A DNA stretch of 64,000 nt from DATAGZ01 sp036263455 (GTDB taxonomy: Bacteria > Pseudomonadota > Alphaproteobacteria > Dongiales > Dongiaceae): NCBI GenBank assembly GCA_036263455.1, contig DATAGZ010000011.1:67907-131906 (forward strand). The letters are read 5' to 3'. The notes under the pieces are model-generated. The model had not been told where the DNA came from and did not search any database. It worked only from the letters and a program-made list of their open reading frames with translations. Made by a program: the position numbers and the translations under genes. Positions 18,348 to 26,940 of the stretch are shown one piece after another. The number at the start of each line of letters is the position of its first letter. The first letter of the stretch is position 1.

Positions 18348-19424
18348 TTAGGAACGCCCTGGCAATATCGGGAACAGGCGGGTGACGTGGCCCATTTTCC
18401 GCCCCGCCCGCGCCACGGCCTTGCGGTAGAGGTGCAGCTTATTGTGTCCTTCACGCAAAAGCGCCGGCCACTGATTTATATCCTCGCCTAGCAGATTGGT
18501 CATTTCGCAAGGACACAGCCGCGTAATCTCGCCAAGCGGCAGGTCGCAGATCGCCCGAACCGTTTGCGCGAACTGGCTGGTTGTGCAGGCATCCATGGTC
18601 CAATGGCCGGAATTGTGGGGGCGTGGAGCGATCTCATTGACCAAAACCCGTCGATCCTGGGTCACGAACATCTCAACGGCAAGCAGCCCCTCGAGCGCCA
18701 GCGCTTCCGCCAAGGTTTCGGCCATGCCCACGGCACGGCGCGCGATTTCTGCGTCGATCCGCGCGGGGACGATCGTACGGTGAAGAATTTGATCGCGGTG
18801 CTGGTTCTCGACCGGTTCATAGGCCTTGATGGCACCCGAAGGCGACCGGGCCACGATCACCGAGATTTCACAGGAAAAGTCGATCCACGCCTCGGCGATG
18901 GCGTTGGCGCCGATGGCGTGCCAGGCGGATACGGCCTCGGCGGCACGCTCTATCCTTTTTTGCCCCTTGCCGTCATAGCCCATGCGGACCGACTTGAGCA
19001 GTATCGGCGTGCCGAGCGAAGCCGCCGCCTGCGCGGCATCGTGCGCGTCCCGGACGATTGCATATGGCGCGCAATCCAATCCCGCGCCCCGAATGAATTC
19101 CTTTTCGCGGGTGCGATCCTGGGCGATGGCCAGGACTGCAGGACTGGGCCGGACCGGTTTTCGCTCGGCGAGAAACACCGCGCTGGCCTCAGGCACATTC
19201 TCGAATTCGAAGGTCACGACATCGACGGTGCGAGCGAACCGGTCGAGCGCTGCTTCGTCATCATAAGCGGCAACCGTTCGTAGCGGCGTCACATCTAAGG
19301 CGGGACTGTCTTCCTCGGGGGCATAGATATGCGGTCGATACCCAAGGTCGTGAGCGGCGAGGGCCAGCATACGCCCGAGCTGGCCACCGCCCAGGATTCC
19401 GATAACGCTCCCCGGTGCGATCAT
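18348..19424 (-). CDS. purK: 5-(carboxyamino)imidazole ribonucleotide synthase PurK
   Basis: PurK uses ATP and bicarbonate to convert AIR to N5-CAIR in purine synthesis. The 358-residue protein shows the ATP-grasp layout: N-terminal IGILGGGQLGRMLA, the KSVRMGYDGKGQ loop, and the C-terminal VNEIAPRPHNSGHWT motif that binds metal and nucleotide. Its ATG overlaps the stop of purE by four bases, the usual proteobacterial arrangement, so PurE can take the unstable product directly. Confidence 0.97.
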   Translation of the reverse strand: MIAPGSVIGILGGGQLGRMLALAAHDLGYRPHIYAPEEDSPALDVTPLRTVAAYDDEAALDRFARTVDVVTFEFENVPEASAVFLAERKPVRPSPAVLAIAQDRTREKEFIRGAGLDCAPYAIVRDAHDAAQAAASLGTPILLKSVRMGYDGKGQKRIERAAEAVSAWHAIGANAIAEAWIDFSCEISVIVARSPSGAIKAYEPVENQHRDQILHRTIVPARIDAEIARRAVGMAETLAEALALEGLLAVEMFVTQDRRVLVNEIAPRPHNSGHWTMDACTTSQFAQTVRAICDLPLGEITRLCPCEMTNLLGEDINQWPALLREGHNKLHLYRKAVARAGRKMGHVTRLFPILPGRS

Positions 19425-19909
19425 TCCGGGCTCACCGCGACGGCGCGCGCCTGGTCGTCGCGGAATTTTCTGAGTTTTGGCGAAAGCGTGGGATCGGCGA
19501 GAGCCAGGATCGCTACCGCAAGAAGCGCCGCATTGACCGCGCCGGCTTCGCCAATCGCCAGGGTTCCCACCGGAATGCCAGCGGGCATCTGCACAATCGA
19601 GAGCAGGGAATCGAGACCCTGCAGCGCGCGACCAGGAATCGGAACGCCGAGGACGGGCAGCGTGGTCATGCTCGCGAGCATCCCCGGCAGATGCGCCGCC
19701 CCGCCGGCGCCGGCGATAACCACCTTGATCCCCCGTTCGGAGGCTCCTTGCGCGAATGCATATAACCGTTCCGGGGTGCGATGCGCCGAGACGATCTTGG
19801 CCTCATGCGGGATGCGAAACTTCGTCAACGTGGCGGCGGCCTTTTTCATGACCTCCCAGTCGGACCGGCTCCCCATGACGATGGCGATAGATGGCTTTTT
19901 ACTTTTCAT
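19421..19909 (-). CDS. purE: 5-(carboxyamino)imidazole ribonucleotide mutase PurE (class I)
   Basis: PurE moves the carboxyl group of N5-CAIR to give CAIR. The protein is 162 aa with MGSRSDWEVM near the start, the SAHRTPERL segment holding the catalytic His, and the GAGGAAHLPGM loop, all diagnostic of class I PurE. It is the first gene of the purEK pair and is divergent from the GGDEF gene, with 64 nt between the two starts that must hold both promoters. Confidence 0.98.
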   Translation of the reverse strand: MKSKKPSIAIVMGSRSDWEVMKKAAATLTKFRIPHEAKIVSAHRTPERLYAFAQGASERGIKVVIAGAGGAAHLPGMLASMTTLPVLGVPIPGRALQGLDSLLSIVQMPAGIPVGTLAIGEAGAVNAALLAVAILALADPTLSPKLRKFRDDQARAVAVSPE

Positions 19910-19973
19910 TCATGCAACCTTAAATGACCCTCGGCATTATAAGTCTCCTAACCGCGAACTCAACGATCCCGGC

Positions 19974-20708
19974 ATGCGCATTCGGTCTTACACGGGCGCC
20001 CACCTTTCTGCGCCACAGGATATTTATACCCAGCAGGCGCAGCGCACGCCTGCGATGGCGCCGCTCGACCGCGTCGGCATCCAGGGCCTGAACCTGCTGG
20101 AGCTTCCCGCGGCAGCGCAGGATGCATTCCAAACGCTTCTTGCCGAACTCATTCAGCTCAAACGTGATCTCGATACCAGCCGTAAGCGTATCGCCGAACT
20201 CGAAAAACTGGCGGACACGGATATCCTCCTCCCCATCATGAACCGGCGGGCCTTTGTCCGGGAATTGATGCGGTTTCTCTCTTTCGCCGAACGATACGAC
20301 ATGCTGGGCTCGCTGCTTTATTTCGACTTGAATGGCATGAAGCAGGTCAATGATCACTACTCACATGCGGCGGGTGACGCGCTGTTGCGCCACTTCGTCG
20401 ATCTCATGCTGAGCAATATCCGGGACTCGGATGCGCTCGGTCGGCTGGGTGGGGATGAATTCGGCGTGATCCTTGCGCACCTCGACCGCGAGGGCGCGGA
20501 AGAAAAAGCCCAGGATCTCCTACGCCAATGCGGGGCGCGGCCATTGTTTTGGGAAGGGCAGGAAATCCCCCTGTCCTTTGCGATCGGCGTACATCAATTC
20601 GTGACCGGTATTCCTCCTCAGGAAGCGCTCAAGGCCGCCGACCAGGCGCTCGCTGCGGCCGATACCGCCATGTATCGGCATAAACGCCACTTTTCCGATT
20701 CCGCTTGA
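19974..20708 (+). CDS. GGDEF-domain diguanylate cyclase
   Basis: A 244-residue protein that should make cyclic-di-GMP. The C-terminal 160 residues are a GGDEF domain with an intact active site (LGGDEF at 158-163) and a canonical inhibitory I-site, RDSD at 150-153, five residues upstream, so product inhibition is expected. The N-terminal 80 residues carry no transmembrane segment or recognised sensor, only a coiled-coil-like stretch at about 55-80 that could dimerise the protein. I choose ATG 19974; the frame runs far upstream, but that part is antisense to purE and purK. ATG 20055 is an alternative. It converges on the TolC-like gene. Confidence 0.85.
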   Translation: MRIRSYTGAHLSAPQDIYTQQAQRTPAMAPLDRVGIQGLNLLELPAAAQDAFQTLLAELIQLKRDLDTSRKRIAELEKLADTDILLPIMNRRAFVRELMRFLSFAERYDMLGSLLYFDLNGMKQVNDHYSHAAGDALLRHFVDLMLSNIRDSDALGRLGGDEFGVILAHLDREGAEEKAQDLLRQCGARPLFWEGQEIPLSFAIGVHQFVTGIPPQEALKAADQALAAADTAMYRHKRHFSDSA

Positions 20709-20722
20709 GCGAAACAGCTCAA
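20705..20722. terminator. Inverted repeat between convergent genes, possible bidirectional terminator
   Basis: TTGAGC and GCTCAA flank the six-base loop GAAACA. The stem covers the stop of the GGDEF gene and lies at the 3' end of the convergent TolC-like gene. There is no long T run on either side, so termination is only a suggestion from position and symmetry. Confidence 0.3.
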
Positions 20723-22278
20723 GGTTTGAGACTGGGCTTGCCGGTGTTCAAGTCGACGGGCGTTGCGTTCCGGCCCGTCTCCACTTCGCCCGCCCAGCCA
20801 TAATCGACTTCGGTGGGGATCGCTTCCGGAGGAAGCGGAATCCCCAGGGTCTGCACCAGCGCCCCTTCGGCGGACAGAACGCGATAAGCGGCAAATTTCG
20901 CGGTCGCCTGGGCATCGATCAGACCCTCCCGCGCCAGAAACAGTTCATTGGTCGCATCGAGAAGATCCAAAAGCGAGCGCTGCCCGATATCGAATTGCTG
21001 CAGATACACGTTCCTTGTGTTTTGATTCGCCGTGGTCTGCTCGGTCAAGGTCATCACCCGGTTCTTCTGGCTTTGCAGCAACGCCCAGGAAATGCGTAGC
21101 TCCTCGGCCACGATGCGCTGCTGTATCTCGAGCCGCTCGATAGCCTCGTTCCGACGTTCCTTGGCCTCGCGCACCCGGGCGGCATCGATACCGCCGCGGT
21201 ATAGATTATAATGAAGGACGAGTAGCGCTTGCGCGCTCAGCGTCTGTTCGACGTCGCCATTGACGTGTGAGCCCGCCTGGGCCGAGACCTGCAAATGCGC
21301 ATCGGGGTAAAAAGGCGCCTCTGCCTGGCGGATCACCGCCTGCGCCGCATCAATATCGGCTTGGGCGAGGCGGATGCGCGGGCTGTTGGCAATCGCCTGG
21401 GCTACCGCAAGATCGACGGTGGGCGGAAGCTTCCCCGCGATATCCTCGGCGGGAAGAAGGTCGGTCGCCGGAACACCGACCACCCGCTGGAACGTGGCTT
21501 CCGAGGTGTGAAGATCGCCCTCGATCTGGCGAAAGACGGTGCGCGCCGTGGCGAGGCGGGCCTCGGTCTGATATACGTCGGCGATATTGCCTCCGCCCAA
21601 CTCAGCGCGCTTGCGCACAAGATCGAGGGTCATGAGGTGGGCGTCGATATTCTCCTGAGCCACGGCCAGGCGCTGACGGTGGCGGAAGACGTCGATATAG
21701 GCCTGCACCGCATCGAGCGCGGAGGTCTGCGTCTGATCTTCCACGCGCCGCGCGGCGGAAACCAGGCGCGCTTTCTGTTCCTCGACCGCGCCGTCGGTCA
21801 AAAACCCGTCGAAGAGCAACTGAGATACGGTAAGCCGTCCGTCGCGGCGCAACAGAAGCAGTCCATAATCGAACGCACCGAGCTCGTCGGATGCGTTTTG
21901 GCGCACGGTGCCCAGCTCCGTTCCCACCCGGACACGCCGTCCCCTGATGATTTCGTAGCGCGGCGTGGTGTTTGGATTAATCAATACCAGATGATCCTGA
22001 TCGAGATCGAGCCGCTGGCGCCGCGTGCCAAACAGCACCGTATCGTTACGTGTGAATTCGGGTCCACCTTCCGCCGTCACGTCGATTTGAGGATAATATT
22101 GTCCGCGCGCTTGGCGCAGTTGATGTTCGCTGGCGCGCCGATCCTTGGCGGTCAAGCCAATCTCGGGATTGGTGGCGACCGTCAGGTTGACCGCATCGTG
22201 CAGCGAAAGCGCCGAGGCCGGCAAGGCATGCATGAGAACAACAAGCGATGACGCCGCCAAACAGTTTCGAAAATTCAT
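20719..22278 (-). CDS. TolC family outer-membrane efflux protein
   Basis: A 519-residue TolC-type channel that would connect inner-membrane exporters to the outside. Residues 1-23 are a signal peptide ending ASA before LSLHDAVNLTV, the usual opening of the family. The two tandem outer-membrane-efflux repeats follow, rich in long alpha-helices, with the late motif SLLDLLDATNELFLAREGL. I choose ATG 22278, preceded by GGAG eight bases upstream; twelve more codons are open upstream. No periplasmic adaptor or pump gene is adjacent, so its partners lie elsewhere, as is common for housekeeping TolC. Confidence 0.92.
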   Translation of the reverse strand: MNFRNCLAASSLVVLMHALPASALSLHDAVNLTVATNPEIGLTAKDRRASEHQLRQARGQYYPQIDVTAEGGPEFTRNDTVLFGTRRQRLDLDQDHLVLINPNTTPRYEIIRGRRVRVGTELGTVRQNASDELGAFDYGLLLLRRDGRLTVSQLLFDGFLTDGAVEEQKARLVSAARRVEDQTQTSALDAVQAYIDVFRHRQRLAVAQENIDAHLMTLDLVRKRAELGGGNIADVYQTEARLATARTVFRQIEGDLHTSEATFQRVVGVPATDLLPAEDIAGKLPPTVDLAVAQAIANSPRIRLAQADIDAAQAVIRQAEAPFYPDAHLQVSAQAGSHVNGDVEQTLSAQALLVLHYNLYRGGIDAARVREAKERRNEAIERLEIQQRIVAEELRISWALLQSQKNRVMTLTEQTTANQNTRNVYLQQFDIGQRSLLDLLDATNELFLAREGLIDAQATAKFAAYRVLSAEGALVQTLGIPLPPEAIPTEVDYGWAGEVETGRNATPVDLNTGKPSLKP

Positions 22279-22350
22279 GACATGCTCCGTATACCGGAAT
22301 CGACCATAAAGCATCTTGGCCCATTGCGAAAGTTTACCATTTCCGGCTCT

Positions 22351-24027
22351 CTAGAAGAGACCTTCGACTTCGCCCTGTGGGTTGAGTTTTATGGAATGCG
22401 CCGACGGGATGCGCGGGAGCCCAGGCATGGTCATGATCTCACCGCAGATGACGACAAGAAACTCTGCTCCGGCGGCCAGCCTGATCTCACGAATGGGCAC
22501 GACATGGTTGGACGGCGCGCCTTTGAGTTCGGGATCGGTCGAAAAGCTGTATTGGGTCTTGGCCATGCAGATAGGATAATGACCGAAACCTGCTTTATCC
22601 AATTCATGAAACTGATCGCGGATCTTCTTGTCGGCAATAATCCCCTGTGCTCCATAAAGGCTCTGGGCAATCGTACGCGCCTTGTCCCATAGCGTCATCG
22701 TATCCGGATAAAGCGGCGCGAATGTGCCGCCCCGATCGGCGAACTCCACCACCCGGCGAGCCAATTGCTCGGTCCCAGCGCTCCCTTCCGCCCAATGCGA
22801 GCAGATCACGGCTTCGGTCCCCAGTTCCGCGCAGAGCTGACGCACCAGCTCCAGCTCCGCCATCGTGTCCGTTGTGAAGCGGTTGATCGCCACGATCGGT
22901 TGGACACCGAATTTTTTGACGTTCTCGATATGACGGGCAAGGTTCGCGGCCCCTTTCTTCAGCGCCTCCAGATTCTCCGCGCCTAGGGCATCCTTGGCGA
23001 TACCCCCATGCATCTTGAGGGCGCGGATCGTGGCGACGATCACAGCCGCCGCCGGTGCCAGGCCGGCCTTGCGGCATTTGATGTCGAAGAATTTCTCGGC
23101 ACCCAGATCGGCACCGAAACCCGCTTCGGTCACTACGTAGTCCGCGAGCTTGAGCGCGCTGGTGGTGGCAATGACCGAATTGCAGCCGTGGGCGATATTC
23201 GCGAACGGACCGCCATGGATGAAGGCCGGATTGTTTTCGAGGGTCTGCACAAGGTTTGGCGCCAATGCGTCCTTGAGCAGGACCGTCATGGGACCGTCCG
23301 CTTTCAATTCGTGCGCCCGGATCGGACTCCTGTCGCGCCGATAGCCGATAATGATGTTTCCGAGCCGTTGTGTGAGATCATCGAGATTCCGAGCCAGGCA
23401 GAAGATTGCCATGACCTCGGACGCGACCGTGATATCGAACCCGTCCTCGCGCGGGTATCCATTAGCGACTCCACCGAGCGAGCTGACAATCGAGCGCAAG
23501 GCGCGGTCATTCATGTCCATGACCCGCCGCCAGGCAATCCGGCGCGTGTCAAACCCAAGCTCATTGCCCCAGTAGATATGGTTATCGATCAAAGCCGCCA
23601 GCAGATTGTGGGCGGTCGAAATTGCATGGAAGTCGCCAGTAAAGTGAAGATTGATATCTTCCATCGGAACGACCTGGGCATAGCCGCCGCCCGCCGCGCC
23701 GCCTTTGACACCGAAACAGGGACCCAGGCTGGGTTCGCGCAGGCAGATGATCGTTTTCTTGCCGATGCGATTGAGCGCGTCGCCGAGCCCGACTGTAGTG
23801 GTTGTCTTGCCCTCGCCCGCCGGCGTGGGATTTATGGCCGTCACCAATATGAGTTTGCCGTCGCGGCGTTCCCCCAGGCTTTGCAGAAAACCGAGGTCGA
23901 TCTTGGCCTTGTAATGCCCGAAGCGGATCAGATCGCGGTCGGCAATGCCCAGCCTCAGGGCCACCTCGCCAATGGGTTGCATCTTGGCGCGTCGGGCGAT
24001 GTCGATATCGGTGCCGATATATGTCAT
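22351..24027 (-). CDS. fhs: Formate-tetrahydrofolate ligase
   Basis: Fhs makes 10-formyl-THF from formate, THF and ATP, feeding purine and formyl-Met synthesis or C1 assimilation. The 558-residue protein has the P-loop region NPTPAGEGKTTTTVGLGDAL, REPSLGPCFGVKGGAAGGG and late EIMTMPGLPR, all typical. ATG 24027 is preceded by GGAGG at a good distance; the longer open frame has no such signal. The gene stands alone. About 200 bp without a gene lie upstream (24028-24230), in which I saw no known folate riboswitch, only a weak TTGACG at about 24183-24188. Confidence 0.97.
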   Translation of the reverse strand: MTYIGTDIDIARRAKMQPIGEVALRLGIADRDLIRFGHYKAKIDLGFLQSLGERRDGKLILVTAINPTPAGEGKTTTTVGLGDALNRIGKKTIICLREPSLGPCFGVKGGAAGGGYAQVVPMEDINLHFTGDFHAISTAHNLLAALIDNHIYWGNELGFDTRRIAWRRVMDMNDRALRSIVSSLGGVANGYPREDGFDITVASEVMAIFCLARNLDDLTQRLGNIIIGYRRDRSPIRAHELKADGPMTVLLKDALAPNLVQTLENNPAFIHGGPFANIAHGCNSVIATTSALKLADYVVTEAGFGADLGAEKFFDIKCRKAGLAPAAAVIVATIRALKMHGGIAKDALGAENLEALKKGAANLARHIENVKKFGVQPIVAINRFTTDTMAELELVRQLCAELGTEAVICSHWAEGSAGTEQLARRVVEFADRGGTFAPLYPDTMTLWDKARTIAQSLYGAQGIIADKKIRDQFHELDKAGFGHYPICMAKTQYSFSTDPELKGAPSNHVVPIREIRLAAGAEFLVVICGEIMTMPGLPRIPSAHSIKLNPQGEVEGLF

Positions 24028-24230
24028 TATTCCTCCAGGCCGTCGCATTTGGTTGCAGTTTACTGTAACGCTGCGGCCAAGCGATACCTTCATGCCTGCC
24101 TGCATGAGCGTTGCCGATAGCCGATCGCCGCGTGATTTCCCCTTGGGGTGATTTTATTGCACGACTGGGTGAAAACAAAGCGTCAAATCACGGCGTTGAT
24201 CTTGCGCGATATCGGCAAAGTCGGGAGCGA
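24028..24230. other. Intergenic stretch upstream of fhs, no gene seen
   Basis: About 200 bp separate fhs from the small membrane protein gene upstream on the same strand. It presumably holds the fhs promoter. A short near-palindrome reading GTTTACTGTAAC on the plus strand (about 24056-24067) lies about 30 bp before the start codon and could be an operator. No open frame with a ribosome site is evident. Confidence 0.4.
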
Positions 24231-24434
24231 TCAATACGGGCAGTTCGGCTTCCCGCAGGAAGTGCCCTGGCGCATTGCAACATAGGCGCCACAAATTTGG
24301 CAGGGCATCATGTCTTGAACCCGCGCCTCGGACCCCTGCATGGGCCTGACCGCGTTCCGGCTACGAAACACCCGCCAGAGGATGAACCCTGCCACAACCA
24401 GAATGAGAATATGCGAGAAGCCTAGCGCACCCAT
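24231..24434 (-). CDS. Small single-pass membrane protein with Cys-rich tail (PP0621-like)
   Basis: A 67-residue protein with one hydrophobic segment (about residues 5-20) and a cytoplasmic tail carrying CQICGAYV and CGKPNCPY, four cysteines spaced like a small zinc ribbon. This layout resembles the PP0621 family of small proteobacterial membrane proteins, whose function is not known. It stands between the TrmN6-like gene (31 nt upstream on the same strand) and fhs, and could be the last gene of the DUF2007-TrmN6 transcript. Confidence 0.65.
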   Translation of the reverse strand: MGALGFSHILILVVAGFILWRVFRSRNAVRPMQGSEARVQDMMPCQICGAYVAMRQGTSCGKPNCPY

Positions 24435-24465
24435 GAACCCTTCTATCTAGGGTGCCGGTACCGGG

Positions 24466-25191
24466 TCAAGCGAGATCGAGCGCCGCACCATCGCGCAGCA
24501 CTATCTGGGTAGGCGCGGTATAGCTGCCATCGGCATGATGCAGTACCAAGGGCGGACGCATGTCGATCCGACCCGCTTCTCCTAGGAAGCATCGCAGGAT
24601 CACCCGATGGGGCTCGCGGCCTTGCTTGGCCTGAATAGGCAGAACCAGGCGGCTTCTCTCGCTGCTCGCGGCCAGAAGCTCGGCGCATCTGTCCCAGCGA
24701 TGGATAAAGGTCACCGTGCCGCTGGCCGCCACGATGGCCAGAGCCGCACGTACCCATTCGGCAAGCGTCCCATCGCTTTCGGACATTGCCTTGGCGCGCA
24801 ACGGGTAGGGTGAGGGCGAGGACCTGCCTTTTGGAAGGTAGGGAGGGTTCGCCATGACATGATCGAACGCGGCTGCACCGATATCCTGGATACGCGCGTG
24901 ACGAATATCGACGCGGCCTTCCATACTGTTGGCTGTCACATTGGTTCGAGCAAGTTCAACGAAGGCTGTTTCTTTTTCATACCCCTCAATCGTGACATTG
25001 GGAACACGAGCGGCTAGACACAGACTTGCCGCGCCCACGCCGCAGCCGAGATCCGCCACGCGTTCACCCGGTCGCGCCGGGACGGCGGCGGCCAGCAGAA
25101 CAGGATCGATCGCCACGCGATAGGAATCCCGGCACTGGCGAAGGGTTATTCGGCCGTCGAGCAGATGATCTTCGGTGGTCTCTATGAACAT
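24466..25191 (-). CDS. tRNA1(Val) (adenine37-N6)-methyltransferase-like protein (TrmN6 family)
   Basis: A 241-residue SAM-dependent methyltransferase. VADLGCGVGAASLCL at about 45-59 is the SAM-binding loop and MANPPYLP (NPPY at 115-118) is the motif of enzymes that methylate exocyclic amino groups. The N-terminal DRITL-like opening and overall length match the TrmN6/YfiC group (COG4123), which methylates A37 of tRNA1(Val). Some members act on other substrates, so the target is inferred. It overlaps the upstream DUF2007 gene by 10 nt. Confidence 0.82.
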   Translation of the reverse strand: MFIETTEDHLLDGRITLRQCRDSYRVAIDPVLLAAAVPARPGERVADLGCGVGAASLCLAARVPNVTIEGYEKETAFVELARTNVTANSMEGRVDIRHARIQDIGAAAFDHVMANPPYLPKGRSSPSPYPLRAKAMSESDGTLAEWVRAALAIVAASGTVTFIHRWDRCAELLAASSERSRLVLPIQAKQGREPHRVILRCFLGEAGRIDMRPPLVLHHADGSYTAPTQIVLRDGAALDLA

Positions 25192-25391
25192 TCCCCCGCG
25201 AGGCGGAGCACGGCCATGGCACGCTCTGCGTCCTCATTGGCTACCATGAGCCGCCGAGGCAGCATATCCAGCGAGCCTTGAACGGTGGCCGCATGCGTGT
25301 CCAGGATCACCGCCTCGATGCCAGTGTCGGCCAGCAATGCCTGCAACCAGGAAAGGCGTACCCAATCATTGCTGCGCTCGATCTCATGCAT
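25182..25391 (-). CDS. DUF2007 domain-containing protein
   Basis: A 69-residue protein matching the DUF2007 family of putative small signal-transducing proteins: an N-terminal segment placing the chain start (LSWLQALLADTGIEAVIL), then LPRRLMVANEDAERAMAVL. Its role is unknown. It overlaps the TrmN6-like gene by 10 nt and is divergent from the polyprenyl synthase gene with 39 nt between starts, an arrangement I recall from other alphaproteobacteria. Confidence 0.8.
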   Translation of the reverse strand: MHEIERSNDWVRLSWLQALLADTGIEAVILDTHAATVQGSLDMLPRRLMVANEDAERAMAVLRLAGECS

Positions 25392-25430
25392 TCCGCTTGA
25401 CCCTAAGGAGCCCGGCCCTATGCTAGACCC

Positions 25431-26447
25431 ATGGCACTCATCGTTAGCATGCCGGAGCGAAATGAAAAAGAGGATGCGCTCGCCGCTCTCGCCCGGCTAG
25501 TGGACGCCGATTTGCGTCTCGTGAACACCCTCATCTTGGAACATATGACCAGTCCGGTAGCGCTTATTCCGCAACTAGCCGGTCACATCATCGCCTCGGG
25601 CGGCAAGCGGCTGCGTCCAATGCTCACTCTAGCGAGCGCACAAATGTGCGGCTATCGCGGCCAGCGTCACGCCGCGCTCGCCGCCTGCGTGGAATTCATC
25701 CACACAGCGACACTGCTTCATGACGATGTAGTCGATGAGTCCGCACTGCGCCGTGGCGAGGCGGCGGCCAACGTCCTATGGGGAAACAAGCCGAGTGTCC
25801 TTGTCGGAGATTTTTTGTTTACCAGGGCCTTCCAGTTAATGGTGGCCGATGGGTCGCTCGATGTGCTGCGTATCCTTTCCAGCGCGGCGGCGATCATCGC
25901 CGAAGGAGAGGTCCTCCAACTTCTTACCAGCAACGACACCGCCACCAGCGAGCAGGCCTATCTCGACGTCATCAGCGGAAAGACCGCGGCACTCTTCGCT
26001 GCTTCCTGTGAGGTAGGAGCGGTGATCGCGGGACGCCCGCGCGCGGAGATGGAGGCGCTGGCGAGCTTCGGTCACAATCTTGGCCTGGCCTTCCAGCTGG
26101 TCGATGACGCGCTCGATTATTCGGCCAAGCAGGAAAAACTCGGCAAGACCATCGGCGACGATTTCCGGGAGGGAAAGATCACTCTCCCCGTTATCCTTGC
26201 CTTTCACCGGGGCGGCGAGGAGGATCGCGCCTTCTGGACGCGCACGATGGAGCGGCAGGAACAGACGGCCGAGGATCTGCGCCACGCCCAGCTTCTCATG
26301 CAGCGTACCGCGGCGCTGAACGACACGATCGCGCGCGCCGCCCATTATGGTGCAATCGCCCGCGACGCCCTCGGCCGGTTTCCCGACAGCGCCGAGAAGC
26401 GCGCGCTACTGCAGGTCGTGGATTTCTGCATCGAGCGCGGCTATTGA
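25431..26447 (+). CDS. ispB: Polyprenyl (octaprenyl-type) diphosphate synthase
   Basis: Trans-prenyltransferase that builds the long side chain of ubiquinone from farnesyl diphosphate and IPP. The 338-residue protein has the first Asp-rich motif DDVVDE at 98-103, the second DDALDY at 225-230, and GGKRLRPML for diphosphate binding. The residues before the first motif are small (HTATLL), consistent with a long-chain product; the exact chain length cannot be stated. It begins 39 nt from the divergent DUF2007 start. tRNA-Pro follows 34 nt after the stop and may be read from the same transcript. Confidence 0.93.
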   Translation: MALIVSMPERNEKEDALAALARLVDADLRLVNTLILEHMTSPVALIPQLAGHIIASGGKRLRPMLTLASAQMCGYRGQRHAALAACVEFIHTATLLHDDVVDESALRRGEAAANVLWGNKPSVLVGDFLFTRAFQLMVADGSLDVLRILSSAAAIIAEGEVLQLLTSNDTATSEQAYLDVISGKTAALFAASCEVGAVIAGRPRAEMEALASFGHNLGLAFQLVDDALDYSAKQEKLGKTIGDDFREGKITLPVILAFHRGGEEDRAFWTRTMERQEQTAEDLRHAQLLMQRTAALNDTIARAAHYGAIARDALGRFPDSAEKRALLQVVDFCIERGY

Positions 26448-26481
26448 AGAAGTCCGCGAGAAGGTCTATACAGCGCGTTTC

Positions 26482-26558
26482 CGGAGTGTAGCTCAGCCTG
26501 GTAGAGCACTGTGTTCGGGACGCAGGGGCCGGAGGTTCGAATCCTCTCACTCCGACCA
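26482..26558 (+). tRNA. tRNA-Pro (anticodon CGG)
   Basis: A 77-nt cloverleaf. The acceptor stem CGGAGTG pairs with CACTCCG, the D arm is GCTC/GAGC, the anticodon stem CTGTG/CGCAG encloses TTCGGGA with anticodon CGG, the T arm is GGAGG-TTCGAAT-CCTCT, and ACCA is encoded at the 3' end. G37 follows the anticodon as in all proline tRNAs. It reads CCG codons. Confidence 0.97.
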
Positions 26559-26940
26559 TTGTTTTAGGTTAGCAGCAAATTAAGCGGGGCCTCCTTACGC
26601 TTAAGGGTCTCTTTATCGCTAACTCTTATGGCGCGGATGGTCGCACTATTTTTGCTGTATCAGATAGCTCTGCTATCACTAAAAGCATGTACCTCGTTTG
26701 TCGACTGTGGGGTATAGATGAGAGGGGATCTACTTTACCTTGGGGCTCTCGTTGGATTTGGGAGAATTTTGAGGTTTGCGGCGCCGATTTTTCACGGCAA
26801 AATCCGGGGCCTTCCTGGAAGAGATGTACTATCGCGACGCCTCTTTATGTATAACGGTCCGGACAACGTCTTCACCCTCGCCATTTGAGCCCGATCCTAT
26901 AGCAGTCACGCTTAGTTTTTATGAGCCGGTAGCCTGAGAC
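26559..26940. other. AT-richer intergenic region after tRNA-Pro
   Basis: About 380 bp without a recognised gene. The stretch is visibly richer in A and T than the flanks. It holds a seven-base inverted repeat TTAAGCG/CGCTTAA (26580-26604, possibly the tRNA terminator) and a hairpin GATAGC-TCT-GCTATC (26663-26677). An open frame runs from 26573 to 26854 on the plus strand; its only ATG, at 26687, would give a Trp-rich 55-residue peptide with no ribosome site and no recognisable family. A decayed insert or a small RNA are possible. Confidence 0.5.

Noticed and set aside
19329..19973. N-terminal extension of the GGDEF protein
   Set aside because: The open frame upstream is antisense to purE and purK and has no ribosome site or conserved residues.
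24028..24230. Riboswitch for folate or glycine upstream of fhs
   Set aside because: I looked for paired conserved elements and found none I could recognise; only weak promoter-like and palindromic motifs.
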